Position numbers and translations under genes: made by a program
NCBI GenBank assembly: GCA_026120185.1
Contig: JANUWF010002353.1
Location: forward strand, 248,001 to 312,000
Origin: Voacanga thouarsii
Taxonomy: Eukaryota; Streptophyta; Magnoliopsida; Gentianales; Apocynaceae
Direction of reading: 5' to 3'
DNA length: 64,000 nt
Shown: piece by piece, positions 38,666 to 50,275 of the stretch
Position numbering within the stretch: position 1 is the first letter of the stretch
Layout of the letters: each line of letters starts with the position of its first letter
Notes under the pieces: model-generated
Database searches by the model: none
The model's input: the letters and a program-made list of their open reading frames with translations, nothing else
What the model was told of the DNA's origin: nothing

Positions 38666-40083
38666 GCAGGAAACACCAACACAGTCATCTGCGGCCGAAA
38701 TGCAAAAGCAGATGATTATAGTACACCAGTAAAAAAAAAAAAAAGGTATACGGCGCATCTGAAGTGTTTCTCTCTTTAAAAAATAATTTTCAGAGACCAA
38801 AATATAGTTTATGCCATTATCAAGCTTGGAACTGCCCTCTGCTTTTTGATAGGTGGGGTTGGACCTAAATGTTAGGGGGAGAGTTTTGTGGTCTTCATTC
38901 TGAATGTTAATCTTGCAATGCAGTAACGTTTCGAGTTTAGAATATAGATATTTACCCCCGCACGCGAACCAACCCCAGCCAAAAAAAAAAAGAATGTTTC
39001 GAATGTATATTGTGCTCAAATACGCACACTTTGATTTTTGCAGAATTGTCTGAATATTTCCCATTCGTGTCAGGAAAATTGCTTTTTCTACTCTTTAACG
39101 AGTGCTGAACTGATACTTTCACTTTCTCGGTGAGATTGGATGGCATTCTTTCCTTAATATTGAATCAATGAAGATTAAAAGAGTCAAGACTAATAATATA
39201 TTCCACGAACAAAAATATTATTGGTTTACTTTGCTTTATACTAGCTCCCAGATTGGTCAGTTGACCATCAGAAATGTGTTCTTAAGAAGTAATTCTTCCT
39301 AGATTTCAGCTCTCCAGTTCTTAATTCTCATCTTGAAAACTGGAGTTACCGTTAGAGCACAAAAGCTCTAGCGTTATGCCTCCAGAAGAAAATGGATACA
39401 AAAGCGGATACTGAAGCCAGCAGTGGAAATTTCTGAAGAAAACCACCTAATTTCCATTGGGGAACTCGCGCACACTATGCAGCTACGGCTCCCCCTCTTC
39501 CCCGCCCCCTCTTTTGTCAACGGGCCTTAAAGAGAACTGATAAAAACAAGAGGACATGATGGTGAAAAAGTAAGTATTCTCAGCATGCCTAAAACACCAT
39601 TTCGTGATGGTGCAAAAGTAATTATTCTAAGTTTACTCCAACGATTGAGGTAAGAGCAGAACAGTTTACATCTCCCGGTAGGGAACTGATATTATACAAG
39701 ACAAATGATCACTAGAATAGAAAAACCTAACGTGTTTAATAAATCAGCTAAGTGCCCCCATCTCTTAATTGGAGGAAAGTCTCAGGTAACCAGTCAAAAT
39801 ATTAAGACATCTCATCATCGAATCCAACAGCATAGTGTCCAGTATTCTTATCCTGCATTGAGCAAAAAGAAAGTTAAATCAAGAATGCTATCGCAAAGAA
39901 AGGATTTGGCAACAATTCTAAACATCTTGGGTAATGTAATAAACCATTTAATCTCAAACGCAGGACAGAATGCTTGCCACGAATCATCTACAGAATTCTC
40001 ACTAGGGGCAGGAATATCAGAACATACGAGAAAAGGAAGTAATAAAAAACATAGGCGTGACATTGAAAGGAGAAAAAAGAACA
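38666..40083. other. Convergent 3' regions of ASCC2 (+) and the SAT32-type gene (-)
   Basis: The two genes point at each other, so this stretch holds both 3' UTRs. It has A-runs at 38730-38745 and 38980-38992. A minus-strand open stretch near 39960-40025 reads DIPAPSENSVDDSWQAF but has no clear splice link to the upstream gene. Confidence 0.55.
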
Positions 40084-43000
40084 TCAAGCTACCTGGGCCA
40101 TCATACGTTTCTTGTTCAAGATTTGAGTCCTTGCCTTATTCAAACCCGAGTTGGGAGACTTGTAAAACCTCTGAGAACAAGATAGCATCCATGCATTAGT
40201 CACAAAAGCAGTAAAAACACAAAATAAACTCAAAACATATCCCTTCCCCTCCCCCCTCACCCCCACCTGCCCGCCCTTGGAAAAAATGAAAAATGGAAAA
40301 AGGTACTAAGATAATTTGATGGACAAATAACACCAAAATTACCTTTTCAGTGCTAGACAAGCGATGCTCAATAGCAGAGAGAGCCTTCTTTGGGGTAAAG
40401 TTAAAGACTTCATGAAGAAATCTATTTTCCTATGCAATTAGTGAAAACACTAAAGATGAGAATCAACAATTCAACATACAACTGTCAAGAGGAAAATAAA
40501 CATCTCATTCTGCAAGTATTCAAATGTAAACCTGCATATGCTTCACAAATCCTCCCCCAAGAAAGTGCTTCAAAAAGTTGAGCTGTTAAAACAAACAAAA
40601 TACTTAGCCTTCAAAAGTTGAAATGAGTAGAGTAATTCCGAAAGAATGATTTCCCACCTGTATTAAACAAGCCCAAGAATCTGTGCTCAGAGACTCGCCA
40701 CCGACTTTCATCGAGGTCTCTGGAGCATATCCCTCCTGTTTATTATGTAGATAAAGTTAGTCAGGTCATGTTAAACCTCAACATAAAGAATAACCACACA
40801 CACAAGAGACGTATACCTCTAAAAATTCCAAGATATCACGAAATGTATTTCTCTGATTATTCAGATCTTTCTTAGCAGATCCTTTGCCACCAGCCTCTGC
40901 CGAGAGGTTCCGAACTTGCTTTAGGACTTTACTCTTCAGTCCCTGAATGTGCACCAGCTCCCTAGATTTGTCACCTTCACCACTGGAGCCGTCACCAGAT
41001 CCTTTAGGTTCACCGCAGAACTTCTCTAAGCTACCTATCTCAAAAATCAAAGCAAGAGCTTCGCCAGCTGCTATGCGCACCGACCTGTCATCCTTGTCCA
41101 GCAAGGAAGAAAAGTAGGAAATAGATCTGCATAAAATGACAACCTTAAGTACCTTTCCTTCACTCAGTAGTGATTGATCATGTAGCCATCAACAGAAATT
41201 ATGTACGTCAACTTAGACAAAAATTTCTATATTGAAGCAACACTAGACAAGAATATACAAGCATGGATCAAGATTTGAACAAGATTTTCTTTATTTGCCA
41301 CAGAAGCTAGTTGAAACTCACCCTTGCCAAGTCTTCGGGTCAAGAGTCCATTGATCCATTGAAGTAAGGAGAAATGACCAAGCAGACGCTAAAGTTGTTA
41401 CCATTGCAGGTGAAGGTTTAGCTGCTGCAACCTGAAATTTGACAGAGAAATCAACCATAAAATGCCAGAATAAAACATCCATCTAAGAAGGTTAGCAGAG
41501 AAGAGGACATCTTCTTCCCCCCCTCCTCCTCTTTTTTCTTTTGGAGGGTGGGTGAGAACTGAAAGAAAACATACATTGGGACCCAGTTTCGGATTAGCCA
41601 CTTGCCACAAAAGTTGCATTCCTTTTTCTGTCTGCTCGGGCTCTTCACCACCAACGAAAGTGATGATTGCCAAACATTCCAACAACTGTAATATCCAAGT
41701 AAATTTTCCAGACAAATGAAATATAAAAACCAATTTAATCTCTCTCGCAATGCATATGAATTAAGAATAAGCATTCACAAATATAATCCACATACCGATA
41801 CTATCTTAGAAGTTTCTGTTCGAGATTTCAAAGCCTCAGAAATGGGAGATACAGACTCTTCTAGAATTTCATGTGCTTTATCCCCAGGACCAGCTGTCAA
41901 AGCCAGAAGTCCTACCCAGAAGAATAAAACAATTCAAAACTAAATTCTAATGTGAGATATTAAAGAGGGGGGATTTACTATTGATGACTCTCAAATTTTA
42001 CCAATGACATGAGCTGCCAGAGCTATTTCTTTAGCAGAACCTCGCTTAATGGAATTTAAGCATAGCTGCAACAGTGTAGCAAACCTAGAAAAGGCAACAC
42101 AACTATAAGAGATCTGCACGAATACCATTGAGATGAATGTATACTTGCTCCCTTAAAGAATTGAGAAGAAATTTAATCTCCCACCCCCTCCCTCCCTCCC
42201 TCCCTCACATCCAATCATAACTAACAGTCCTTTGATAAAGTTGTGCCCCTGAAAAGACTAGGACAAAAGATCCAATCAAGGAAACACAAGTGAACACCAG
42301 ACTTATGATCAAGACAACATCCAAGTCTTATATTTTGCTCACACTGGAGAAAGGGAGATTGTCACCCTGAATAAAGTAACTATATACATATGCAAAAGAT
42401 AAAACCTAAATGAGGTCATCAAACTAACACAAAATCAATAAAAGAAAACTTAAAATGATAATGATAAAAGTACAAGCTGCCTTACTTCTTTTCAACAAAT
42501 TCATATTGCAAATTGCTACTAAAAGCTTCTTTAATTGCCATGAGTGCCTTCTCCCTTGTGGATCCCCTGTTTCCATAGGAGAAATTAGGAAAATACCATA
42601 TGGAAAACCCAAAAAACAGACACCACACGCAGAAGCAATAAACCATAGGGGGATTTGAAGTCAATATCTCAGAAGAGAGACAAGGGAGCATAGAAATAAC
42701 AATTTATGAAAGCTAATGGATACTCAAGTTCCACAATCCAAAAAATAAACTTAAAATGATGCATACCTCTTCTCATAAAGAGCATCCAAACATTGATCAA
42801 GAAAAGACTCCTTATCGACTTCAACTTCCTCGACACCTGACACTACCACATGATCTGATCGAACGGTAGATGATGAGCTTACACTATCTGTGTCATCACT
42901 ATCCAACACAACAGCATTCTTCTTTTGTGAACTCCCTACATTCAACAAAATATCCCATAATATTTAGCCCATTTCTACTGAATAGTTTTTAAAAAAAAAA

Positions 43001-43462
43001 AAAAAACCAACATTTTTCTTTTTTTTTTTTTAAACCCATTTATACTTCAGGAAGAGGACATTCGGGATTCAATAACAGTAGGAGTATTTCTCAACGGCAA
43101 CAAGCTTTTCCAGCTAACATTAAAATGTATTTAAAAAAACACCGAGCTTCAGGCTTGCAGCTGAAATAGAAATCATAATTGAATGTATCCGAACTATAAC
43201 TGCAGCACCCATTTTCATATAGGCCACATGCAAAATTGTAACGAAGCAAAATAATACCACGAATTAGGGTTCTCAATTTTTCAAGATCATTTGACAAACA
43301 CAACCACAAATCTGCCCAGAACGCATAGACATTAAATTCAAAAAAAAAAACTCCAATTTAAGAAACAAAAATCAAACTAAGGGGGGGAAAACACATAACT
43401 ATCAGAAAAAAGAAAACTCCATTAAATTAATTAGCATAATTGAAGAACTTACTTCTACCCAT
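40084..43462 (-). CDS. SAT32: SAT32-type interferon-related developmental regulator (IFRD) protein
   Basis: Twelve coding exons on the minus strand, in order 43453-43462, 42767-42935, 42486-42566, 42002-42084, 41796-41911, 41575-41685, 41322-41431, 40817-41126, 40658-40735, 40532-40582, 40343-40429 and 40084-40170. Phases fit, giving 430 residues. The 10-nt first exon (MGR plus one base) is supported by CACCATGGG and a GTAAGT donor. The N-terminus is acidic/Ser-rich (LDSDDTDSVSSSSTVRSDH). The middle forms ARM/HEAT-like helices (LLECLAIITFVGGEEPEQT, DDRSVRIAAGEALALIFE). The C-terminal IFRD part includes NTFRDILEFLE and ends NKKRMMAQVA. Arabidopsis SAT32 (At1g27760) is a salt-tolerance protein of this family, likely acting in the nucleus. 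The stop immediately follows a CAG-GTAGCT donor-like site, so an alternative C-terminus is possible. Confidence 0.88.
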
Positions 43463-43490
43463 GGTGACAGCTCCTCCTTGTCAAATAGCG

Positions 43491-43655
43491 TTAGAAGGAA
43501 AAACCACAAAAACGTTGACTATTCAAAATCGGGCGGTGAAAAGCTATGAAAAACGAAAGATCGACGGGCTGGGATTGAGATTCAGAACGAGAAACGAAAA
43601 CAGAATGATTGAGCAACTTCTTCAACTTCAATGAATCGCACATCAACGTATCCAT
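43491..43655 (-). CDS. Upstream ORF in the SAT32-type 5' leader
   Basis: ATG at 43655 (MDTLMCDSLKLKKLLNHSVF) opens a 54-codon frame that stops with TAA at 43493-43491, 28 nt before the main start codon. It lies wholly within the predicted leader (TATA at 43748-43755). A uORF of this length would be expected to reduce main-ORF translation. I know of no conserved peptide matching it. Confidence 0.4.
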   Translation of the reverse strand: MDTLMCDSLKLKKLLNHSVFVSRSESQSQPVDLSFFIAFHRPILNSQRFCGFSF

Positions 43656-43747
43656 GAAATAGCTTTGGAGAATCTAAAGAAGGATTCTAATGGAGTTTCT
43701 AACAGATTCAAGGACCAAAGAAAACCGGAGAACTGTGATATAGGGCT

Positions 43748-43755
43748 CTTTATAG
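43748..43755 (-). promoter_or_regulatory. TATA box of the SAT32-type gene
   Basis: Reads CTATAAAG on the minus strand, about 290 bp before the ATG. It predicts a leader of about 260 nt containing the uORF at 43491-43655. Confidence 0.45.
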
Positions 43756-44454
43756 GAAGAAGAAAATGACAGACCAGGGAAGAGAAGGAATGGCCGGAAG
43801 AGAATTATTCAAGATGGGTGGTTTGGAATATTCGGTACCCTTGCGTGAAAATAGTCCTTGATGACGTGGAGAGATCAGAGCCGTCTGTGTGGGTGAAGAT
43901 TTGAGAAATCTGAAGAAGGGGAGGAGTGGGGTCCACTGATCCAGTTGTCTCACAGCTGGGCAGTGGATGTTGATACACGTCGCGAGTGGATTACCAGAAG
44001 TAATGGATCGCGTGGGTTATTTGTTTACGAAGTGGGTGACGCAAGCTGCTCACGTTAATTGTGTGCGCGCTGACCCTACTTGTGAGAAATGAAGGTGGTC
44101 ACCACCGGTTTGTCAAAGGTGAACACCGGATTGACAGGTTATTGCAGTTGGATAAATATTTTACCACAAATTAGGAGTATATAAATGGCTGCAAATCTTT
44201 TGTATATTATACATATAAAATAATATTATTCATTTTTTAAATTTATAATATTATTAATGTAGTAAATAAGATATTAGATAATTATTAGAAAATTTATAAT
44301 ATGATCTTAAAAGATGATAAAATTCTCTAAAATTGATATATATTTGAAAAATGTTATAACTTAATTTGGATAACGGGCAAAGATTCCCAAATCGTTTTGC
44401 CTTGGTTGATATGCATTAGAGATGGCCAAGATGGGGTACTTTTTGGCAATGTTG

Positions 44455-44940
44455 TTGGGGCCAGATCGGATCGATCGGCCTGATCGTGGACCGATCCTCC
44501 AATCGGTCCGATCTGATACTTCATAATGGTTCTCTCAAAAATCGATGATTTTTGAGAGAATCGTGTTAGATCGATTAATCCAACCGATGAATCGGTCGGT
44601 CCAATATTAAACTGATTTCTTTTTTAAAAAAAATTGAGACAAATTTTATAATTTTTGAGAGATAAATTAAATTATATAATTTAATAAATTACTTTAATGT
44701 GTTAGATTGTTAGTTATAAATTAAAAATGATTATTTTTAATTATGAATTTGAATATTTATGTCTTTATAGACTTAAATTATACTATATTATTAATCAATT
44801 TTCTTTAAAAAATAATTACATTTTTAATTTTTAAATTATAATATTACCAGTTCAATTACAGTTTAATTATGATTAGACCATTAAATCGTAAACTAATAAT
44901 TTTTTCGGTTCGATGATCGGTCCGATTCTGAAAACATTAC
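44455..44940. mobile_element. GATCGG/CCGATC-rich non-autonomous element remnant
   Basis: Both ends are dense in CGGTCCGAT/ATCGGTCCG (GATCGGATCGATCGG near 44465; ATGATCGGTCCGATTCTGA near 44915), while the middle is AT-rich. A similar ACCGG-rich patch lies at 5955-6085 (CCGGTCAGACTATAAACCGG). Such sequences recur in plant genomes as non-autonomous elements. I could not define a target duplication. Confidence 0.4.
44530..44560. repeat. Perfect 14-bp inverted repeat (hairpin)
   Basis: TTCTCTCAAAAATC, a GAT loop, then GATTTTTGAGAGAA. It lies inside the GATCGG-rich remnant. Confidence 0.85.
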
Positions 44941-45479
44941 TTTTTGGTACATTAAGCAGTTGAATTCAGTTTTTATCATAGGATAAAATAGTCGTTTTAA
45001 TTGATTGAATTGTTTGAATTAATATGGTTAGTTTATTAATAAAGTATTTCTTACCCAATTGAACATTTTTTTTTTAAAAACACAATGACCATGTAGTTTA
45101 GATGGATATTTAGAATGAACCCTATTATTTATTAATTAAAAGATTTCTATATTTGGCTTCATTTTTTGTATAGCTTAGGCCTTGAAGTCCATTAACTAAG
45201 TAAAGGATACAACAGTCGATGGTAATGATACAAAATTGGCAGCTTCCATTGGGCTCTAGCCTTTAAGAAGTGAAAAAACCGGACCAATGATTTCAGCTAA
45301 AACATGAAGAGAGTCCAACAGTTATTGGGCCAAAAAATATGGCCTTGTCTTGAAGACTTGAATTGACTAACAGTACGTCTAGTGATTTTTCAAGGCCCAA
45401 AAGATGTGAGCATGGATGGATGCAATCTTAGTACATCAAAAAAATATATAGTGGTATTAAGAATAAATTTAGTTTCCCC

Positions 45480-45760
45480 ATAAAAGCCAATAGATTTGGT
45501 CGGATAATGAACGCGAAGACCGTAAAATCACGAAATCTTACGAGTTTGAATCTCGAATTTAGCTATTAGCCTTCTTGATTGATTTTTTTGATTGGTTGTA
45601 CCAGTCTTCTTACTCTGTCTTTTTAACTATGCCAAACAGTTAGCGTTTACCTAATTAGATTTATATTTTTGTGATTTTTTACCGACTAAAGCTACAAGTT
45701 AGATTTCACCTAGTGCGTATCTAAAAATAGCGGTTACGAACTTTTCCTATCCTACAAAAA
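45480..45760 (+). mobile_element. Possible tRNA-derived SINE
   Basis: Contains GAGTTTGAATCTCG (near 45540), close to the tRNA B-box GGTTCGAATCC. Some 200 bp of unique body follow, ending near a T/A-rich tail. The A-box is not clear and no target duplication was found. Confidence 0.3.
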
Positions 45761-48700
45761 ATAAATTTACTTTTATAACTAAGTAATTTTTTTTAACAAT
45801 ATTTTTAAGAACATTTACTTGTATAACACAGTTTGTTAACGACATAGTTAAAATTTATTTTCCATATACTTTATATCATCTTAATCTTAATTATAGACAT
45901 TACTTTGTGATTAAATGGGCTATAGATTTTTACCAGAAGTTGGCCTCCCAGAGAAAAATCCAAGAAGCATTTGTTCACTAAGCACCAAAAGAGAAATGAT
46001 TCCTCAAACAAGCAGCCTCTGCCCCAGAAATTCACTATTCTATAAGAATTCTACAAAATCCAAGAAAAAACTACTTGTCAGGTAAAGATGCCCATGATGA
46101 ATAAATAATATTGATGAGAGCTTCCTAATTAATCTCTACTTAATAGGCTCTTCTGGTTGCATTCCATGGTCTTGTCACAGACTCACAAACTTCTTGTTGT
46201 TTATCAAGTTTAGGCATGCAGTTCCAAAGAGGCAGAGCCAGAGAGCCCCTCCAAACTAAGGACTACCCTCAGGCTCCCAGGTAGGGGGTGTTAAGCTAAG
46301 CAGCTAGCAAACCTGGTGGGGTACAAATGGGAAGTGCCCCATGTGAGCACACTGCCCATAGAGTTTTGGGAGTAGGAAGAGGGGTTTGAAAGCGGATGAG
46401 GTCCAGTCAAAACCTTGGGAATCACAACCATTTCTTAGCTTCCTGTATATACAAGGTAAGAATGGCAGGGGGGGGGGGGGGGTTGTTGAAAGAGATGGCC
46501 GTGGGAGTTAGTGTGTGGGCTGTGTATGTGTTTCTGAATTCTCAGGATCCTTGATGAGTAGTACCCACACTTGTGTCAGTAAGTTTCAAGGCGCCAACCA
46601 AAATCATGTACAGTACGGCAACTTCTTCTGCTCCCGTAGCCATCCGTATCCCATCTTTCCGGCCGGGCGGTCTCCTTTGCTTTCATGCCATGCCGACTCC
46701 ACCACTAATATTTCGAGAATCATATCATCTATTTAATTTTAGATTTTTATTGAATTTACTTACACTGATATTACGTTAGATTCAAAGTAGAGATGGAATT
46801 AAAAATTTAAAATTAAAAAAGATATGTTATATTAAAGTAATAATTAAAAAAAAATTAGAGGGACGACACCCTCTTAAATTTGTTCTTAATTCAAAAGAAT
46901 AGGAGAAAAATAAGAAAAGAAACTTTTACTTCTATTAAAAAAAGATAACTATTTGCTTATATTTTATTTTATTAGAGTAAAAATAAAAATAAATAATATT
47001 AGTTATCTTCATTTATATTTTGATATATATATAAGGCAAAATTCTCTCATTTCTAATTTATTTTTTTTAATCAAACAATATGAATTACTCATTTATCTTC
47101 AAACTTGGATCTCCTTCTCTTTTCACCTTAATTAAATATACTGTTAAATTAGATTATGTTACCGTTATATACAAAAAAAATTATAATTGGACATCTCTCA
47201 TTTTTTTTGAGGGCTTTACCTTCTTGTTTGGATTCACTAATTTTTCACATTCAGTTGTCCAACCAACCTGAGATTGTATTGCATGTATAATCAATATCCA
47301 CCAGCTGCGAAAATTGATTGGTTCATTGGATTTCATAATTTCAATATTGCATATAAAACAGTAGTTATCTTTTTTCTTGTACCAGAACCATGAAAACGCA
47401 TGGGTGCTTCACAACCATTAATGTTGAATTGTACAAAAACTTTCCATTCATGAGCTCTCTAATCCAAAGCCTGCGTCCTTTATTGCTCTTTATTTTCTGA
47501 ATCCATTTAATGTGTCTGAAAGAAAAGGAACACAGCTTCTTCTTAGCTGGGCTGAATAAAATTGCACCGACTAATAAGTTAGAAATACAAGTCTCCTAAT
47601 TTGTGTAAGTATTAGGGTATGAGATCGCTCTAATAATTTCTTACTTTATCTAAGTATAGTACATTTAATAAGGTGATTTTTGAAGAAAATTTATTGATAA
47701 TAATTTATTTTAATAATAAATAGATTGTTATTCGAGATGTAAATTTCGAATTTAATATTAGATTATGTCTCGTTCTTTTCCTATTCTTTGTTTTCTCTAT
47801 TAAAAAATGTATTACCAAAAATTTACTACTAATTCAAATTCAATATAAAGATTATTTTGAAATCTTCAATTTCTATATTAGTTACAGGGATGGATTCGTT
47901 TTAGGGCACAAACCAACGACAGAAATTGTTGGAAAGGCTCCCATTTCCCCATGCGAAAGGGAGGAAATTGACATTCCTTTCTAGCAATGATTCCAAATGT
48001 TGTCAAGTTCCCAGGATGTATAGACCATACTCAAAAATGGAATAAAATACTTGGCGTTTGTTGCAGCTGACTCAATGGGTGCAGAAACCTGCTAGCTTTG
48101 CGTCTGGGCAATCTGCATGAGCTTCTTTCCCCTCTTCTTCCACCTCCACTTCCCTCCCCGCCTATACTGCTTGCATGCCTCAGTGTCCCGACTCCTTTAG
48201 TTGCTTTTGAAACCTTTTTAATCCCACAAAATTATCTATGTAGAAAGCATATTGAAAGATAGTTAAATGGCACAATTGAATATATATATATATAATAACA
48301 TAATTAGTGAAACTCTTAACTTAGAGAGAGAGGATGAATAATAAATTAATAAAATTATAGAAGAAAAAAAACTTAAATGGATAAGAGAAAAAACCCTGGG
48401 ACAATAAGGAAATCTAAGAGAAAAGAATCTATCAGAACTGCTTCACCTAAACTTCATTTTGAGATGGGGTGGGTGGTGATCGGTTAGTACACCGACAGAG
48501 TGATTCTATGCTTCTCTCAGTCAAATGCACGCAAATTCTTGATGTCTTTTTTTTTCCTCTTACACTTTGTACATTCTTTTATATTTTATCATTACTTGGA
48601 AAAATTTCACAAACCCAATCCAATCCATCAACTTTAGGTGCAACGTCCAAACCAAGGAATACTTTTTGTGCTTAAAGAAGGAAAAGGTGTGTGCATGTGT

Positions 48701-49369
48701 TTCCCTTCTCTCTTTTCCTCTTTTAGAATGGGAAGAATAAAACTTGCATAGTGGGCTTCACGCTTCCATCTTCTATATCCTCCATGCTTCTCTTATCTTG
48801 GTATAATATAACCTCTTAAAACTCCTTCTGATTTATAGTTAATTATATTTTGGAAAATCCTTCCATGATATATATGTGGTAGCTGGTTGATGAAAAGCAT
48901 AGAAACACATGTCATTTTTGTTTAATGAATCAAAGATAATTAATATGAAAACGACACTAAAGTTTAGAAGAATCAAGTTGTTTACTTAATTGGTAAAACT
49001 TATTTAACGAAATAAGAAGGTTTTACAATTGATTACTTTTTAAGTGCGTATTTTATTTTCTTGCTCTCCTTAATTTTGTAATATGGATTTTCTTAAAAAA
49101 TGTATTAGAAGGTATGATGATTAAATTTGGAAAGCTTGACTTAGAGTTGAATATAGCCTCTAACTCTAATCAATTCCTAGATTTATATCAAATTACAATA
49201 AAATTTTGTAAGCTAGGTTCGTGATAGATTTTGTTTCCGATTTTCAAAGAAATGGAAACAATGATCATATTAACCTAGTTCATTATTACTAGAGATAGGG
49301 TATAATAATGCATCTTATATTTTTAGGATTTAAATTTTCTTTAGGAGATACTAATTTTGATTAGCGTTA

Positions 49370-50275
49370 AACGCAAATGTGATAATCGTATCGTGTTCGG
49401 GTTGACAGATCGTGTCGACTTAGGATAATTACACACGACAAGTCAACCCGAACATGACCCGATTAATAAATGTGTCGTGTCGTGTCGTGTCGTGTCAACT
49501 CATTTATTTTCTTATCGTGTTCGTATTGTAAAATGGGTTGACACGCATAACACGATTAAATACAAAAATTATATATATAATTACTAAACCTGCTAACCCG
49601 AATACTTACTAAACCCGCCAACATGTCCACCCATTACACAAAAAAATTTAAAAAATCAAATCAAACCATATAAAATTTAAAAAAATAATAAAATAGCCCA
49701 TAAAATCATAAATAACCAATAAAACAACAAATCATCCAACTAAATATTTTAGAGATCTCAATAAATTCATAAGATTTAATCTTAAAAATTTAAACAAATG
49801 TAATTTTGTAATAAAATTGGATTGTTCAAGAAATTATTTTCTCTAACTAAAAATTATTTTAATAATATTATTATTATAGACACTAAATAATAATTAATTA
49901 AGAATGATTCATTTATCATATATTAAGCAAATAGACACATTAACATTATTTATTTTTCTTAAGATGTCTCATATAATTAAACAAAATAAGCACACAAATA
50001 ATTCAATTAATTCATATAATAAAATTTAATTCAATTAATTCATGTAAAAAATTAAATTATTTAATTTTTATAATAAAATTTATAGGGTATTACAAAAAGT
50101 ATTAAATATAAGTATTAAAAAAAATTAAACGGGTTCGCAGGTTGAAACGGGTTGAATCCGTTTATGACCTGGATAAGTTTAAAGTTAAACGGGTCGACCT
50201 GTTTTGACCCGAACCGCGAAATTTCAATCCTAACCCGTTATAACAGTGTTATTTTCGTATCGTATTCAATATTGT
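49370..50275. mobile_element. CGTGTC/ACCCG-rich element, probably non-autonomous DNA transposon
   Basis: The left part has ATCGTATCGTGTTCGGGTTG and four CGTGT units in a row near 49475-49492. The right part has GTTTTGACCCGAACCGCG and ends near CGTATCGTATTC. The two ends are rough inverted partners (GTATCGTGTTCGGGTTGAC against GACCCGAACC and CGTATCGTATTC) around a ~600-bp AT-rich middle. No coding sequence. Exact borders were not resolved. Confidence 0.45.

Noticed and set aside
38438..39064. 208-residue minus-strand frame
   Set aside because: Overlaps the RGG-rich end of ASCC2 in antisense. Its Ser/Pro richness comes from the complement of Gly/Arg codons.
39848..40087. Minus-strand DIPAPSENSVDDSWQAF stretch as an extra exon of the SAT32-type gene
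   Set aside because: It could extend the protein, but the gene already stops in frame at 40084 and no acceptor-donor pair gave a clear join; kept only as a comment.
45478..45560. tRNA gene
   Set aside because: A B-box-like motif is present but no cloverleaf could be drawn; treated as a possible SINE.
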